Translations under genes and position numbers: made by a program | In this document: piece by piece, positions 8,837 to 19,431 of the stretch | Position numbering within the stretch: position 1 is the first letter of the stretch | Layout: every line of letters begins with the position of its first letter | The notes under the pieces: generated by a model | Database searches by the model: none | The model's input: only the letters and a program-made list of their open reading frames with translations | Told to the model about the DNA's origin: nothing | Assembly: GCF_004123845.1 (NCBI RefSeq) | Contig: NZ_NBDP01000007.1 | Location: 62,001 to 126,000, forward strand | Source: Allobosea sp. Tri-44 | GTDB lineage: Bacteria; Pseudomonadota; Alphaproteobacteria; Rhizobiales; Beijerinckiaceae | Reading direction: 5' to 3' | Length of the DNA: 64,000 nucleotides

Positions 8837-9518
8837 ATGCCCATCGACAGACGCCGCCTGCTGCTCGGCAGCCCGTTCCTTTTGTCCGGCTGCGTCGCGA
8901 GACCTGCGCCAGAGCTTTCCAGCCGGTCACCCACCAATCGGCTCGACATGTTCGATGCCGACTACGCCTCGATCTACGCCGCCATCGACGGCGAGCCCTT
9001 TCCGGTCCCGGCTGTCGACCTCGCCGAGATCGAGCCCGAATTCCTGCGGCGGGAGGTCGGCTATCGCACAGCCGAGCGGCCGGGGACCGTCATCGTCGAT
9101 CCCGGGGAACGTCACGCCTATCTCGTCGGCGAAGGTGGGCGTGCGATCCGCTATGGCATCGGCGTCGGCAAGGAGGAAGGCTTCAATTTCCGCGGCGCCG
9201 CGACGATCGCGCGCAAGGCGCAATGGCCGCGCTGGACGCCGACGCCGGACATGATCCGCCGCGAGCCGCAGCGCTATGGCCGCTATGCCGGCGGCCTCGC
9301 CGGCGGCGCCGGCAACCCGCTCGGTGCTCTACCTTTATCGCGACGGGCGCGACACGCTCTACCGGCTGCACGGCACCGTCGAACCCTGGACGATCGGGAC
9401 GATGGTCTCGTCCGGCTGCATCCGGCTGCTCAACCAGGACATCCTGGACCTCTATCGACGCGTTCCTGTCGGCAGCAGGGTCGTGGTGCTGGGATCGAAC
9501 GCCGGCACGGCCGTGTGA
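8837..9518 (+). pseudogene. L,D-transpeptidase (YkuD domain), frameshifted
   Basis: Encodes a lipoprotein-like cell-wall cross-linking enzyme in two frames. Frame 1 (8837 to about 9320) gives a signal peptide with lipobox LSGC, then the start of the YkuD domain (TVIVDPGERHAYLVGEGGRA, YGIGVGKEEGFNFRG, GNPLG). The frame then shifts, and the catalytic part YLYRDGRDTLYRLHGT, then SSGCIRLLNQD, continues in another frame to the stop at 9518. The shift falls at about 9320-9331, where related proteins read GNPLGxxALYLYRDG, so a short deletion is likely. As written the protein lacks the catalytic Cys. An assembly error is possible. Confidence 0.8.
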
Positions 9519-9573
9519 AAGACGCAAGCCCGCCGTTCCCTTTTCGTTCGACAGAGCCTATCTCTGTCCCTCG

Positions 9574-12060
9574 ATGGATGCGCCCTCGCCTCTTCCCCTC
9601 GCCTTCTCCGCCTGGTTCGCCAGCCGCGGCTGGAGCGTCCGGGCACATCAGCTCGCTCTGCTGGAGGAGGCCCGGGCCGGGCGCTCGACGCTGCTGGTCG
9701 CGCCGACCGGCGCCGGCAAGACGCTCGCCGGCTTCCTGCCTTCGCTGGTCGAACTGACCCAGCGCGGCGGCGCGCGCGACGGCTTGCACACGCTCTATGT
9801 CTCGCCATTGAAGGCGCTCGCGGTCGATATCGCCCGCAATCTCGAGACGCCGATCCGCGAGATGGGGCTCTCCGTCAAGGTCGAGACCCGCACCGGCGAC
9901 ACCTCGCCCGCCAAGCGCGCGCGCCAGATCGAGCGCCCGCCGGACATCCTCCTGACCACGCCCGAACAGCTCGCGCTGCTGGTCTCGCATCGCGATGCGA
10001 AACCGTTCTTCGCGAACCTGCGCCGCGTCGTGCTCGACGAATTGCACGCGCTCGTCACCTCCAAGCGCGGCGACCTGCTCTCGCTCGACCTTGCACGGCT
10101 GCGCGGGCTGGCGCCGCAGATGAGCGCAGTCGGCCTGTCGGCGACGGTGCGCGAGCCGGCCGACCTGCAGGCCTATCTCGGCGGCGCCGAGACGCCGTCC
10201 GGCCTCGTCACCGTCAAGGGTGGCGCGAAAGCCGAGATCGGCATCATGGCGACCAAACGGCGGCTGCCGCTCGCGGGCCACATCACCGCCCATGCCGTCG
10301 GCGACATCTATGCCGCGATCCAGGCGCACAAGCTAACGCTGGTCTTCGTCAACACCCGCATGCAGGCCGAGTTCATGTTCCAGGCGCTGTGGAGCGTGAA
10401 TGACGAGACCCTGCCGATCGCCTTGCATCACGGCTCGCTCGATGTCGGCCAGCGCCGCAAGGTCGAGGCGGCGATGGCGGCGGGCAAACTGAAAGCCGTG
10501 GTCTGCACGGCGACGCTCGATCTCGGCATTGACTGGGGAGATGTCGACCTCGTCGTCAATGTCGGCGCGCCCAAGGGCGCGAGCCGATTGATGCAGCGCA
10601 TCGGCCGCTCGAACCACCGCATGGACGAGCCCTCGCAGGCGCTATTGGTACCGTCGAACCGCTTCGAGCTGCTCGAATGCCGCGCCGCGCTCGATGCGGT
10701 GGCGGAGGCGGCGCAGGATACCCCGCCGCCACGGATCGGGGCGCTCGACGTGCTCGCCCAGCATGTGCTGGGGGTCGCCTGCTCGGACGGTTTCGAGCCC
10801 GATGCGCTCTATCAGGAGGTCCTGACCGCCTCGCCGTATGTCGACCTTACCCGCGCCGATTTCGACGCTGTCGTCGATTTCGTCGCCACCGGCGGCTATG
10901 CGCTGAAGAGCTATGAGCGCTTCGCCAAGCTTCGGCAGAGCAAGGACGGGCTCTATCGCGCCAGCAATGCCCGCGTGATCCAGCAGTACCGGATGAATGT
11001 CGGCACCATCGTCGAATCGACCATGCTGAAGGTTCGGCTCGGCCGCTCGCGGCCGGCCCGTCCCGGCGGCCAGAAGATGCTCAGCCGCGGCGGGCGCCTG
11101 CTCGGCGAGCTGGAGGAGTATTTCGCCGAGACGATGACGCCGGGCGACACTTTCATCTTCGCCGGCGAGGTGCTGCGCTTCGAGGGCATCGTCGAGAACG
11201 AGGTGGTCTGCTCGCGCACCGCCGCCGGCACCGACCCGAAGATCCCGTCCTATAATGGCGGCAAGTTCCCGCTCTCGACCTTCCTTGCCGCCAGGGTGCG
11301 CGCCATCCTCGCCTCGCCGAAGGAATGGGCGAAGCTGCCGGACGAGGTCTCGTCCTGGCTGCATGCGCAGCGCCTGAAATCGCGGCTGCCCAAGCCGGGC
11401 GAGCTCCTGGTAGAGACTTTTCCACGGGCGGGGCGCTTCTTTCTCGTCGCCTACCCGTTCGAGGGCCGCCTCGCCCACCAGACCCTCGGCATGCTGCTGA
11501 CGCGCCGGCTCGAGCGGGCACGATTGAAACCGCTCGGCTTCGTCTGCAATGATTATGGTCTTGGCGTCTGGACGCTCGGCGACATGGCGGCGGCGATCGC
11601 GCGCGGGGCGCTCTCGCTCGACGAGCTCTTCGCGCAGGACATGCTCGGCGACGATCTCGAGGAGTGGCTGGCGGAATCGGCGCTGATGAAGCGCACCTTC
11701 CGCTCCTGCGCCGTGATCGGCGGCCTGATCGAACGGCGCTTTCCCGGCCAGGAGAAGAGCGGGCGACAGGTGACGATCTCGACCGACCTCGTCTACGACG
11801 TGCTGCGCCGGCACCAGCCCGACCATGTGCTGCTGCGCGCCGCACGCGCCGATGCGGCGACCGGCTTGCTCGACATCGGCCGCCTGGGTCAGATGCTGAC
11901 ACGGATCAGCGGGCGAATCGTGCATCAGCCGCTCGATCACGTCTCGCCGCTCTCGGTCTCGGTCATGCTCGAGATCGGGCGCGAGGCGGTCCATGGCGAA
12001 GCGGCCGACGAGATCCTGGCCGAGGCGGAAGCGCAGATGCTTGAAGAGGCGATGGCGTGA
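9574..12060 (+). CDS. Ligase-associated DNA damage response DEXH-box helicase
   Basis: An 828-residue SF2 helicase of the Lhr-like type that belongs to the ligase-associated repair set. Walker A APTGAGKT is at about residues 43-50, DELH (DEXH box) near 154, motif III LSATV, then the second RecA domain with CTATLDLGIDWG and QRIGRSNHR. A long C-terminal Lhr-type region with winged-helix elements follows. I chose the ATG at 9574 (MDAPSPLPLAF); the frame is open upstream but that stretch belongs to the transpeptidase gene. It overlaps the next gene by GTGA. Confidence 0.94.
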   Translation: MDAPSPLPLAFSAWFASRGWSVRAHQLALLEEARAGRSTLLVAPTGAGKTLAGFLPSLVELTQRGGARDGLHTLYVSPLKALAVDIARNLETPIREMGLSVKVETRTGDTSPAKRARQIERPPDILLTTPEQLALLVSHRDAKPFFANLRRVVLDELHALVTSKRGDLLSLDLARLRGLAPQMSAVGLSATVREPADLQAYLGGAETPSGLVTVKGGAKAEIGIMATKRRLPLAGHITAHAVGDIYAAIQAHKLTLVFVNTRMQAEFMFQALWSVNDETLPIALHHGSLDVGQRRKVEAAMAAGKLKAVVCTATLDLGIDWGDVDLVVNVGAPKGASRLMQRIGRSNHRMDEPSQALLVPSNRFELLECRAALDAVAEAAQDTPPPRIGALDVLAQHVLGVACSDGFEPDALYQEVLTASPYVDLTRADFDAVVDFVATGGYALKSYERFAKLRQSKDGLYRASNARVIQQYRMNVGTIVESTMLKVRLGRSRPARPGGQKMLSRGGRLLGELEEYFAETMTPGDTFIFAGEVLRFEGIVENEVVCSRTAAGTDPKIPSYNGGKFPLSTFLAARVRAILASPKEWAKLPDEVSSWLHAQRLKSRLPKPGELLVETFPRAGRFFLVAYPFEGRLAHQTLGMLLTRRLERARLKPLGFVCNDYGLGVWTLGDMAAAIARGALSLDELFAQDMLGDDLEEWLAESALMKRTFRSCAVIGGLIERRFPGQEKSGRQVTISTDLVYDVLRRHQPDHVLLRAARADAATGLLDIGRLGQMLTRISGRIVHQPLDHVSPLSVSVMLEIGREAVHGEAADEILAEAEAQMLEEAMA

Positions 12061-12767
12061 ACCTGGCGGCGAAGCAAGCGACCGGAACGGCGGCCGAGGC
12101 GTTCATGCTCGGCCGGCTCGCGCTTGTGCCCGACCTCTCTGGCGCGCTCTATCTGCCGGACGAGCGCACGCTCGTCGTCGCCGACCTGCATCTGGAGAAG
12201 GGCTCGGCCTATGCGGCCCGCGGCGTCCTGCTGCCGCCCTATGATTCCGCCGCGACGCTCCGGCTGCTCGGCGCCGCGATCCTGCGCTACCAGCCGGCGC
12301 GCGTGATCGCGCTCGGCGATTCCTTCCATGATCGCGGCGCCGAAGCGCGGATCGACGAGAACTGCCTTGCGAGCTTACGCGCCTTCCAGGCAGGCCGTGA
12401 CTGGCTCTGGATCAGCGGCAACCACGACCCGGCGATCTCGGCCGCAATGGGCGGCGCGGTGGTCGACGAGATCGACCTCCGCGGCGTCAGGCTGCGACAC
12501 GAGCCGAGCCCCGCCGGTGCGCTGCCGGAAATCGCCGGCCATCTGCACCCGACCGCGAAGGTCCGGATGCGCGGCCGGGCGCTGCGCCGGCGCTGCTTTG
12601 CGCTCTCGCCGACGCGCTGCGTCATGCCGGCGATGGGCGCCTATGCCGGTGGCCTCAATGTCCGCGACATCGCCTTCCGGCCGCTCTTCGGCCTGGGCTT
12701 TTCTGCCCATCTCCTCGGCGACGGCCGCCTCTTCCGCATCGACCAACGCCTGCTGCTGCCGGACTGA
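12057..12767 (+). CDS. pdeM: Ligase-associated damage response endonuclease PdeM
   Basis: A 236-residue calcineurin-like metallophosphoesterase. All the metal-binding motifs are visible: VVADLHLEKG near residue 40, ALGDSFHDRG, ISGNHDP and AGHLHPTAKV. It starts at a GTG that overlaps the helicase stop (GTGA), so the two are translationally coupled. In this family the phosphoesterase acts with the ligase, exonuclease and helicase in DNA repair. Here the four genes lie in two separate pairs. Confidence 0.93.
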   Translation: MNLAAKQATGTAAEAFMLGRLALVPDLSGALYLPDERTLVVADLHLEKGSAYAARGVLLPPYDSAATLRLLGAAILRYQPARVIALGDSFHDRGAEARIDENCLASLRAFQAGRDWLWISGNHDPAISAAMGGAVVDEIDLRGVRLRHEPSPAGALPEIAGHLHPTAKVRMRGRALRRRCFALSPTRCVMPAMGAYAGGLNVRDIAFRPLFGLGFSAHLLGDGRLFRIDQRLLLPD

Positions 12768-12787
12768 AGCGGGCGATTGCTTCGACT

Positions 12788-12818
12788 TAGAGCACTCCAT
12801 TGGTAATGGAGTGGTCGA
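12788..12818. repeat. Partial duplicate of tRNA-Thr (D stem and anticodon arm)
   Basis: 31 bases match the D-stem/anticodon arm of the tRNA-Thr at 12981-13011 with one mismatch. The tRNA's 5' acceptor stem and T arm are absent, so this is a fragment and not a gene. It lies 193 bases upstream of the matching part of the intact tRNA. A likely origin is a former attachment site centred on the anticodon loop. Confidence 0.75.
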
Positions 12819-12962
12819 CCGTCTTTCATTTTCCGGTGCAAGGATATGTGCGTAACAGGTTGCGTCAGCGCAGGGCTTGTGGCATCAGGACGCCGCTTCG
12901 GAACGGCGCAGCGCTTTTACGGGTCCTCGATCGACCCGAAACGCCAGCATAAGCACGGTCCT

Positions 12963-13037
12963 GCTGCGGTAGCTCAGTGGTAGAGCACTCCATTGGTAAT
13001 GGAGAGGTCGAGAGTTCAATCCTCTCTCGCAGCACCA
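12963..13037 (+). tRNA. tRNA-Thr (anticodon GGT), CCA encoded
   Basis: A complete cloverleaf: acceptor GCTGCGG pairing with TCGCAGC, a D arm with GGTAG, anticodon stem CTCCA/TGGAG around loop TTGGTAA (anticodon GGT, threonine), and T arm GAGAG/CTCTC around TTCAATC. Discriminator A and an encoded CCA follow. The 3' end is also the core of a 28-base direct repeat with 45181-45208, so this gene appears to be the integration target of the downstream island. Confidence 0.97.
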
Positions 13038-13040
13038 GCC
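13013..13040. repeat. attL-like direct repeat at the 3' end of tRNA-Thr
   Basis: 28 bases covering part of the T arm, the 3' acceptor strand, CCA and three bases beyond. They are identical to 45181-45208. The left copy sits in an intact tRNA gene, as expected for tyrosine-recombinase integration that restores the tRNA. Confidence 0.85.
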
Positions 13041-13350
13041 ATTCTCCGGATAACCGGCGATTTTCCAAAAGCGCGGAAAACCCGCGCTTTCGCCGTCACT
13101 TACGAGTCTCGCGACCGATAGAACGCGATGACCAGCCAGCGGTCACGCGCCAAAAAGTCAGCAAGCCTGGCGCCTGTCTCTGACGCGCAATTTCGGATTT
13201 TCCGAGTATTCCAGCGCCCGTGGGCCAGAGACGGGTTAGCTTTGGAAAGAGACGGGTTCGCAACTCGGCTATGGCCGCCCATGGCCCATTCCCGAAACCC
13301 AGAATGTCCGCTTATGCGTAGGTCAACAAGTGAAGAGCCCTGCGAGGCGA

Positions 13351-13368
13351 AGCCCGCAAAGACGGGCT
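13351..13368 (-). terminator. Possible terminator after the first autotransporter
   Basis: A 6-bp stem AGCCCG/CGGGCT with a 6-base loop lies about 58 bases past the minus-strand autotransporter stop. No strong T tract is present. The surrounding 13041-13425 stretch holds no gene I can support. Confidence 0.35.
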
Positions 13369-13425
13369 ATTCGCTCTGCACCGGGACGACGCCAACCAGC
13401 AGCGGTCCAAACGCTGTCATTTGTC

Positions 13426-16400
13426 TCAGAAGCTGACCCTGAGCTGCGCGGTTCCGCCGATGCGGCGGGTGTTCCCGGAGAGTTCCGAGTCGACGCGCAT
13501 GCCGAGGCTGACGCTCTGGCTCAGCCCGATGTCGGCTCCCGCTGCGAGCAGGGCGGCGTTGCGGTCCGGTCTGGCGCCGATTACCCCGAAGCTCGCGCCG
13601 GGCAGGCCGTTGAGCGAAGCGGTGAGGTCGGCGTCGCGCTGGTAATAATGCGCCCAGGCGGCGCGCACGAAGCCGGTGACGGGAGTAGCGCCCGCCAGCA
13701 GGTTGGCGTCGAGCTGCAGCCCGAGCTCGCTGCGGCTGGTGATGTCGGAACGCCCCGCCAGCGTCAGCGTGCCGGCGGCGGCACCGGTCCCGTCGCGCTC
13801 GATTGCGACGGGGCTGCTCGCGCGCACCGCCTGAAAAGCGGCGAGCGGCGAGAGTGTCAGGCCGCCCCAGCTTACCACCGGCAGGCTTGCCTCAATCCGG
13901 CCGGACCACACCTCGGTCGCATAGGAGGCGGTCACGCCGGTACGGGCGAGCGCGGGAATCACGCGGCTGGTGTTGGTGTCGAGCCTGGCATAGCCGAGTG
14001 CGGCGGCAAGGTTGACGGTGCCCAGCGTGGTGCGGCCATAGAGGCCAGCCTGGAAGACATCGGCCTCGGCCTTGCCGAGACCGCCCGAGAGCGAGGCGCG
14101 CGATTGGCCGCCCGCGACCGCGATGCCCGCGACCGTGTTGGAGCCGAGCCGGACGTCGACGCCGACCGCGAGATGAGCATCGGAGAGGTTGCGGTTCGCC
14201 GAGCCCACGGCCCGGTCGCCGTCATTGCGTCCAGTCGAGCTGAAGGTCGCGCCCCAAAGCGAGAAACGCGCCGGATCCAAGGTCGGGCGACCCGGCCCGT
14301 CCCTGCTTCGAGGGCAGATCGGCCGTGAAGCCGGCAGCGCCGCCGGGGCCGTTCTGAGAACCGGCGAGGCGGCCTGCCCCCGAGCCGTCGAGCATGGTGC
14401 CGAGGAACTGGCCAGCCGCGCTGTTGGCCATGGCGGGCACGGCGGTATGGACCTCGCCCGAGAGCTGGTTCACGGCGACGGGGATCGCCGCCGCCGGCAG
14501 GTTGTAGATCCCAAAAAGCCCTGAGGGGTCTGCGCCATTGGCAACCGCGGCATCGATGGCCGAGGCGACCGCAAGAGCGTTAGCCGGGCGGCCGACGCCA
14601 AGTCGTGGCGATGGAGCGGACGGGACGATCGGCGGGACGACCGGGTCGACGATCGGCGCCAACGGTTTCGGCGTCAGCGTCAGCTGGACGTCGTTGCCGT
14701 TGTAGCTCACCGCAGTGGTGACCCCGTCGCCGAACGAGCCGGTGGTGTCGACCAGGCCGAAGCGCGTGCCGCCGAGCCCGCCCGCTGTCGAGAGCAGCGT
14801 GTAGGGCGCGGAGAAGCTGTAGGCACCGCCTAGAGGCACGATCCGCAGCGTGCCGGCCAGCGCGGCCGTGCCGGTGACAGCTGTCCGATCGGAGACCGCG
14901 CCCTGGACCTCCGCGACATAGGTCGAGCCGGTGCCCATCACGAGGTTGCCGTTGACCGTCAGCGTGCCGGGTGAGTTGCCCGGCGAGAGCGTGCCGTTCA
15001 CGGTGAGCGAAGGCAGGGCGCCGGTTCCGCCGACCGCGCCACCGGCCGCGACCGTCATACCCGAGGAGGCTGCGATCGAGCCGTTGACCACGAGCGCGCC
15101 GGCATCGACGAACGTGGCGCCCGTATAGCTGCTGATGCCGGTCAGAGTCGTCGTGCCCGTGCCGGCTTGGCGCAATGCGCCGGAACCCGAGACAGCGCCC
15201 CCGAAGCTCACAGCGTCTGACCGGTTGAAGACCAGCGTCCCGCCATTGGCGACGTCACCAGTGATCGAGCCGCTTGTCCCGCCGGCGCCGATCTGCAGCG
15301 TCCCGCCCAGGATCGTCGTGCCGCCGGTATAGCTGTTGGCTCCGGCAAGGATCTGCGTGCCCGCGCCGGTCTTGGCCAGCGCCAGGGTCGCTCCGGTCTC
15401 GCCGGGGGCGTCGTCGGCAATGCTCCCGACAAAACTTGCCGTGCCTGATGAGACCGCGAGGGTCAAGGATCCGGCCTGGGTATCATGGCCGTTGACGACC
15501 AGCCCGCTCCCGGCGAGCGAGCGAACGGTCACAGCGTGGCCATGCGCCATGAGGGCTGCGTTCGGCGCCAGCGTGACGTCGGAGTTCGGGGAGAATGCGC
15601 CGTTGGCCGCTGCTGCCAGCGTCACGCCGCCACCAATCGCGGTCGGGCCGCTGTAGCTGTTGCTGCCGCCGAGATCGACCCGGCCGATGTCGGTGCTGGA
15701 GTTGAGCAGCGAGAGCACTCCGCCGGCCCCGTTGCCGTCCGTGATGTTGCCGGTCAACGTGACGACCTGACCGTTCGCGTCGATGGCACCACCGCTCGTG
15801 TCGACCGCAATGGCAGTGGCGAATGTGTTGATGAAACCCGTTCCCGCCTGGAACGTGCCGCCGGCTAGCGTCAGCGGGCCGACGCCGATCGCGGATGCGC
15901 TGCCGGCCCGCAGCGTGCCGCCGCCGATCGTGGTGCCTCCGGAATAGGTGTTGGTGCCTGTGAGGATCAAAGTGCCGGCACCAACCTTGGTCAGGCTGGT
16001 GCCGACGCCATCGACGATGGCCGAGCCGATCGAAACGGTGACGCCGGATGCCGTGTTGATCGTTCCGCCGCCGGTGACACCGAGTCCGAGCGAACCTCCG
16101 GTCAGCACGTACCCGTCGCTGTTGAACTGCAGCGTGTCGAAGCTTTGTGTGCCAGGGACGGTGACCGCGCCAGCGGTGCCCTGGAAGACCCCCACCGAAC
16201 CGAGCCAGGGCGCATTGATCCCGGCGTGGCCGGGCGCGCCGGTCCAGTTGGCGTTGCCGCCATTCCAAATCCCGGAGCCGCCATCGACGGTGCCGTTGCC
16301 GGTGAGGTCTGTGCCGTCCCAGAACTGCATGGTCTGGCCCGCGCCTACCACAGCGAGATTGACCTGGTTCGGCACACCGGACGGAGCGTTGTAGATCGTG

Positions 16401-19219
16401 CCGACAGCCCCGGCGACCGAGGGGGCCGCCAATGCCAACGTATCGAAGCTGCCGCTTATCGTGCCGCCGCCGGTGACTTCGAACAGACGATAATAGCCCG
16501 CCGAAGCGACGTTGGCTGTCAGTGTCCCGCCGAGCGTCAGGTTGCCGGCCGCGCCGCTGCCGTTGACGATGATACGGTCGTTGTCTGGGCCGCCGACCAC
16601 GCCGTAGCTATTCAGCTCGAACACGGTATTCGAGCCGCTGCTCAGCGTCAGTGACCCGACCGTCAGCGTGCCCGGCGAGTTGCCGGCCGACAGCGTGCCG
16701 CCGGAGGCGACCGTCACCGCCCCGACGATCACGCCCGAGCCCGACAGCGTCGCGCCGCTGGCAACGCCGACCGCCGAGGAGGCGAGCGAGCCGTTCACGC
16801 GCAGCTCGCCGCCATTGACCTGCGTCGCGCCGGTGTAAGTGTTAGCGCCACTGAGCGACCAGGTGCCTGCATTGATCTTCGTCAGCCCGCCCGTCCCCGT
16901 GGCGATCACACCGGAAACCGTACCGGTTCCCGGGCCGGCGAGGGTCAGGTTTTGTCCCGAGCCGGTAATGCCGCCGGAGATCGCCAATACACCCGGAAGG
17001 TTCAAGAAGCCGGCATTGATCTGGCTGTCCGCGGCGAGCGTGATGTCTCCGCCATAGCTGCTCGTGCCGCCGTTCGCGAGAAGCGCGCCGAAGCCACCCA
17101 TGCCAGTGCCTGAGAGCGTGAGCGCCTCCCCGCCGATGTTGACGCCGCTGCCGAGGCTCAGGGACGCGCCCGATGCCACCACCGTTCCGCTCGCCGTCGC
17201 GCCGAGACCGAGACTGTTCGTCACGAACAGGCTGCCCGAAACCACAGTCGTGAGGCCGGAATAGGTGTTGGCGCCTGCGAGCGTCCATAGGCTTCCAACC
17301 TTCGTGATTGAGCCGGAACCGATGGCGATCACGCCACTGATCGTGCCGCTATTGTTGCTAGAGCCGCCAAGCGTCAGATCAGTGTTGAATCCAGAAATGC
17401 CGCCCGAAAGATTTAGCGAGCTCGTGGTCTGGACAGTGATGCTGCTGGCTGCCGCAAGGGTGATTGCCCCCTGGAAGGTGTTGACGCCGGAATTCAAGCT
17501 GGTGAGAGCGCCGGCTCCCAACGCACCAGTCCCCGAAAGCGTAAGCGCCTCGGCGCCGACGGTTATGCCGCCGGTCAAGGCGAGCGTCGCACCCGATGCG
17601 ACCGTCGTTCCGCCTGCCCCCCCGCCGAGGCCACTGCCGTTAGAGACGGTGAGCGTGCCCGCCGAAACCGTTGTCACACCCGTGTAGGTGTTCGCACCGG
17701 ACAAAGTCAGGCCGTCCGCACCGAGTTTGGTAAGTGAGCCTGCGCCGGTGACGACGTTACCTAAAGTAGCTGCGGTGGATTGATCGAATTGAACGCCCGT
17801 ACCGGCGGTGGTGAGATGAACATCGCCCCTCATGCTCCAGCCGGGCAGGAGCGTTACTGTAATGATGCCATCCATCAACGTGATGGCGTTCGCGCGCGCG
17901 CTGGCACCGCCATCAAGGCCGCCGGAGATGTCGCCTGCGCTGATGATCGTGAGGTTCGATCCTACTATGCCTGCTCCACCATTTCCCGCTGGTCCATCCA
18001 CGCCAGAGCCGTCGGAGGTATTGGGAGCAGCGCCTCCAGCCCCTCCGTTGCCTCCGGTGAGTGCGGTGCCTGCGGATATGTTGATGACCACGTTGCTCGC
18101 GAGCAATCCTGCGCCACCCGCGCCGCCTGCCCCACCATCGGTCCGATAGGAAACCGCTGTCATAGCCCCAGTTGCGCCGCCGTCTCCTCCTTTCCCACCG
18201 GACACACTTGCGCCGACCGTGATCGAAGATGCTCCTGACCCCAAGAACGAGATGCCAGCGCCGCCGGTGCCACCGTTTCCACCCTTACCGTAAGTCCCCT
18301 GGAGATCCCAAAGGAACCAACCTTTACCGCCGGCGCCGGCATCCCCTCCTCGCACCGGTGCCGAAATTGTGCCTGTGATCGAGTTACCGGTGAAAGCGAG
18401 GCCAATTCCACCGGATCCGCCGCCACCTCCCGAGATATTATTCGATACTAGAGAGCCGCCGTTGCCACCATTGCCGCCTGTGGCAGAAGCGCCGAGGGCA
18501 CCTAAATTGCCGTCGCCCGTAACGACTAACCCCCAACCGGCCGCTCCGCCACCTCCGCCATTAAACAGTGCCCTCCAGGGAGGGCCGCCGAGCCCGCCTG
18601 CGCCACCGGTAATGTTGGCGCCTGCAAGGACTTGGCGCACACCGCCATGCGCGCCGCCGCCACCGCCACCGCCCGAAAGAGAGTTCGAATCGCCGGTTCC
18701 GCCAGCCGCGCCAGGGAACGCGCCGCCTGCGCCTTCTCCGAAGCCACCCGGATGAAATCCTCCGCGCCCGCCAATGGCGCCAGCTCCGCCGCCTCCCCCA
18801 GAGTCACGAGTAGCCGAGCCGTCGCCGCCAGCCGATCCGGGGCCAGTGGCACTGTCGATGCCTCCCTGTATTCCGCCGAATCCGGCGCCACCCTCGGCGA
18901 ACGCAGGCCCTATTAAACCCACCAAGTTGCTGGCGACTGCCGTGGTCGCTATCAGGGCCAACATGCCCCACCAGTTTCGGCGCTGGCTTTCAAGGCTTTC
19001 AGCGGCGCTCTGAATCAAGTCGATGCGACGCGGCAGTTCGCATACCGATCCGGCTGAAGCGGTCGCTGCGAGCCGCCAAGTGCGATGCATGCAGCGGCGA
19101 ATATATGCCGACTCTGCATCAAGAGACGTGGCAAAGCCCGCGGTGACTAATGGAAGACGCAGATCATCCAAGCGCACTTTGACGAGCGGGTGGCAGCGCC
19201 GACCAGTGAAGTTTGGCAT
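13426..19219 (-). pseudogene. Large autotransporter adhesin, frameshifted between passenger and beta-barrel
   Basis: A type V secreted surface protein. A long N-terminus ends in a signal segment (NWWGMLALIATTAVA, then LVGLIGPAFA|EG). A very Gly-rich passenger region follows, then at least seven autotransporter-associated beta-strand repeats of the form LSGANTYTGxTTVxxGTLxV. The C-terminal beta-barrel (SLWGATFSSTGRNDG to the final QLRVSF) is in another frame, 13426-14280. Comparison with the intact paralogue at 25724 shows one extra G in a G run near 14311 as the cause. I favour the ATG at 19219 (GGACAGG upstream, MPNFTGRR). If the shift is real the passenger cannot be displayed. Confidence 0.85.
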
Positions 19220-19431
19220 GTAAATCCTGTCCGGCATAGGAATCATGAAGGGGCGGCGGGGTAGAAGAGATATCCGGACCAGCGCCGCATGAGCCTCCTC
19301 AAATCGAGGTGGAACGCTTGAGGTCGGTCGATATACACAGACCACGCCGGTCGCTCCGGCGCGGCGGCTAGAAAGGAAAAAAGGCCGCCGCGACCTCAAA
19401 GGCTGACGGCGGCCCATATCCAGTTTGCCGC

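Noticed and set aside
8791-9573. N-terminal extension of the helicase
   Set aside because: This DNA encodes the transpeptidase in other frames; the helicase family begins at 9574.
12865-13068. Minus-strand ORF across the tRNA gene
   Set aside because: It is the antisense reading of tRNA-Thr, a well-known spurious ORF type.
14800-18900. Repetitive DNA that could look like a CRISPR or satellite array
   Set aside because: The repeats are imperfect, vary in spacing and encode autotransporter strand repeats and Gly-rich passenger sequence.
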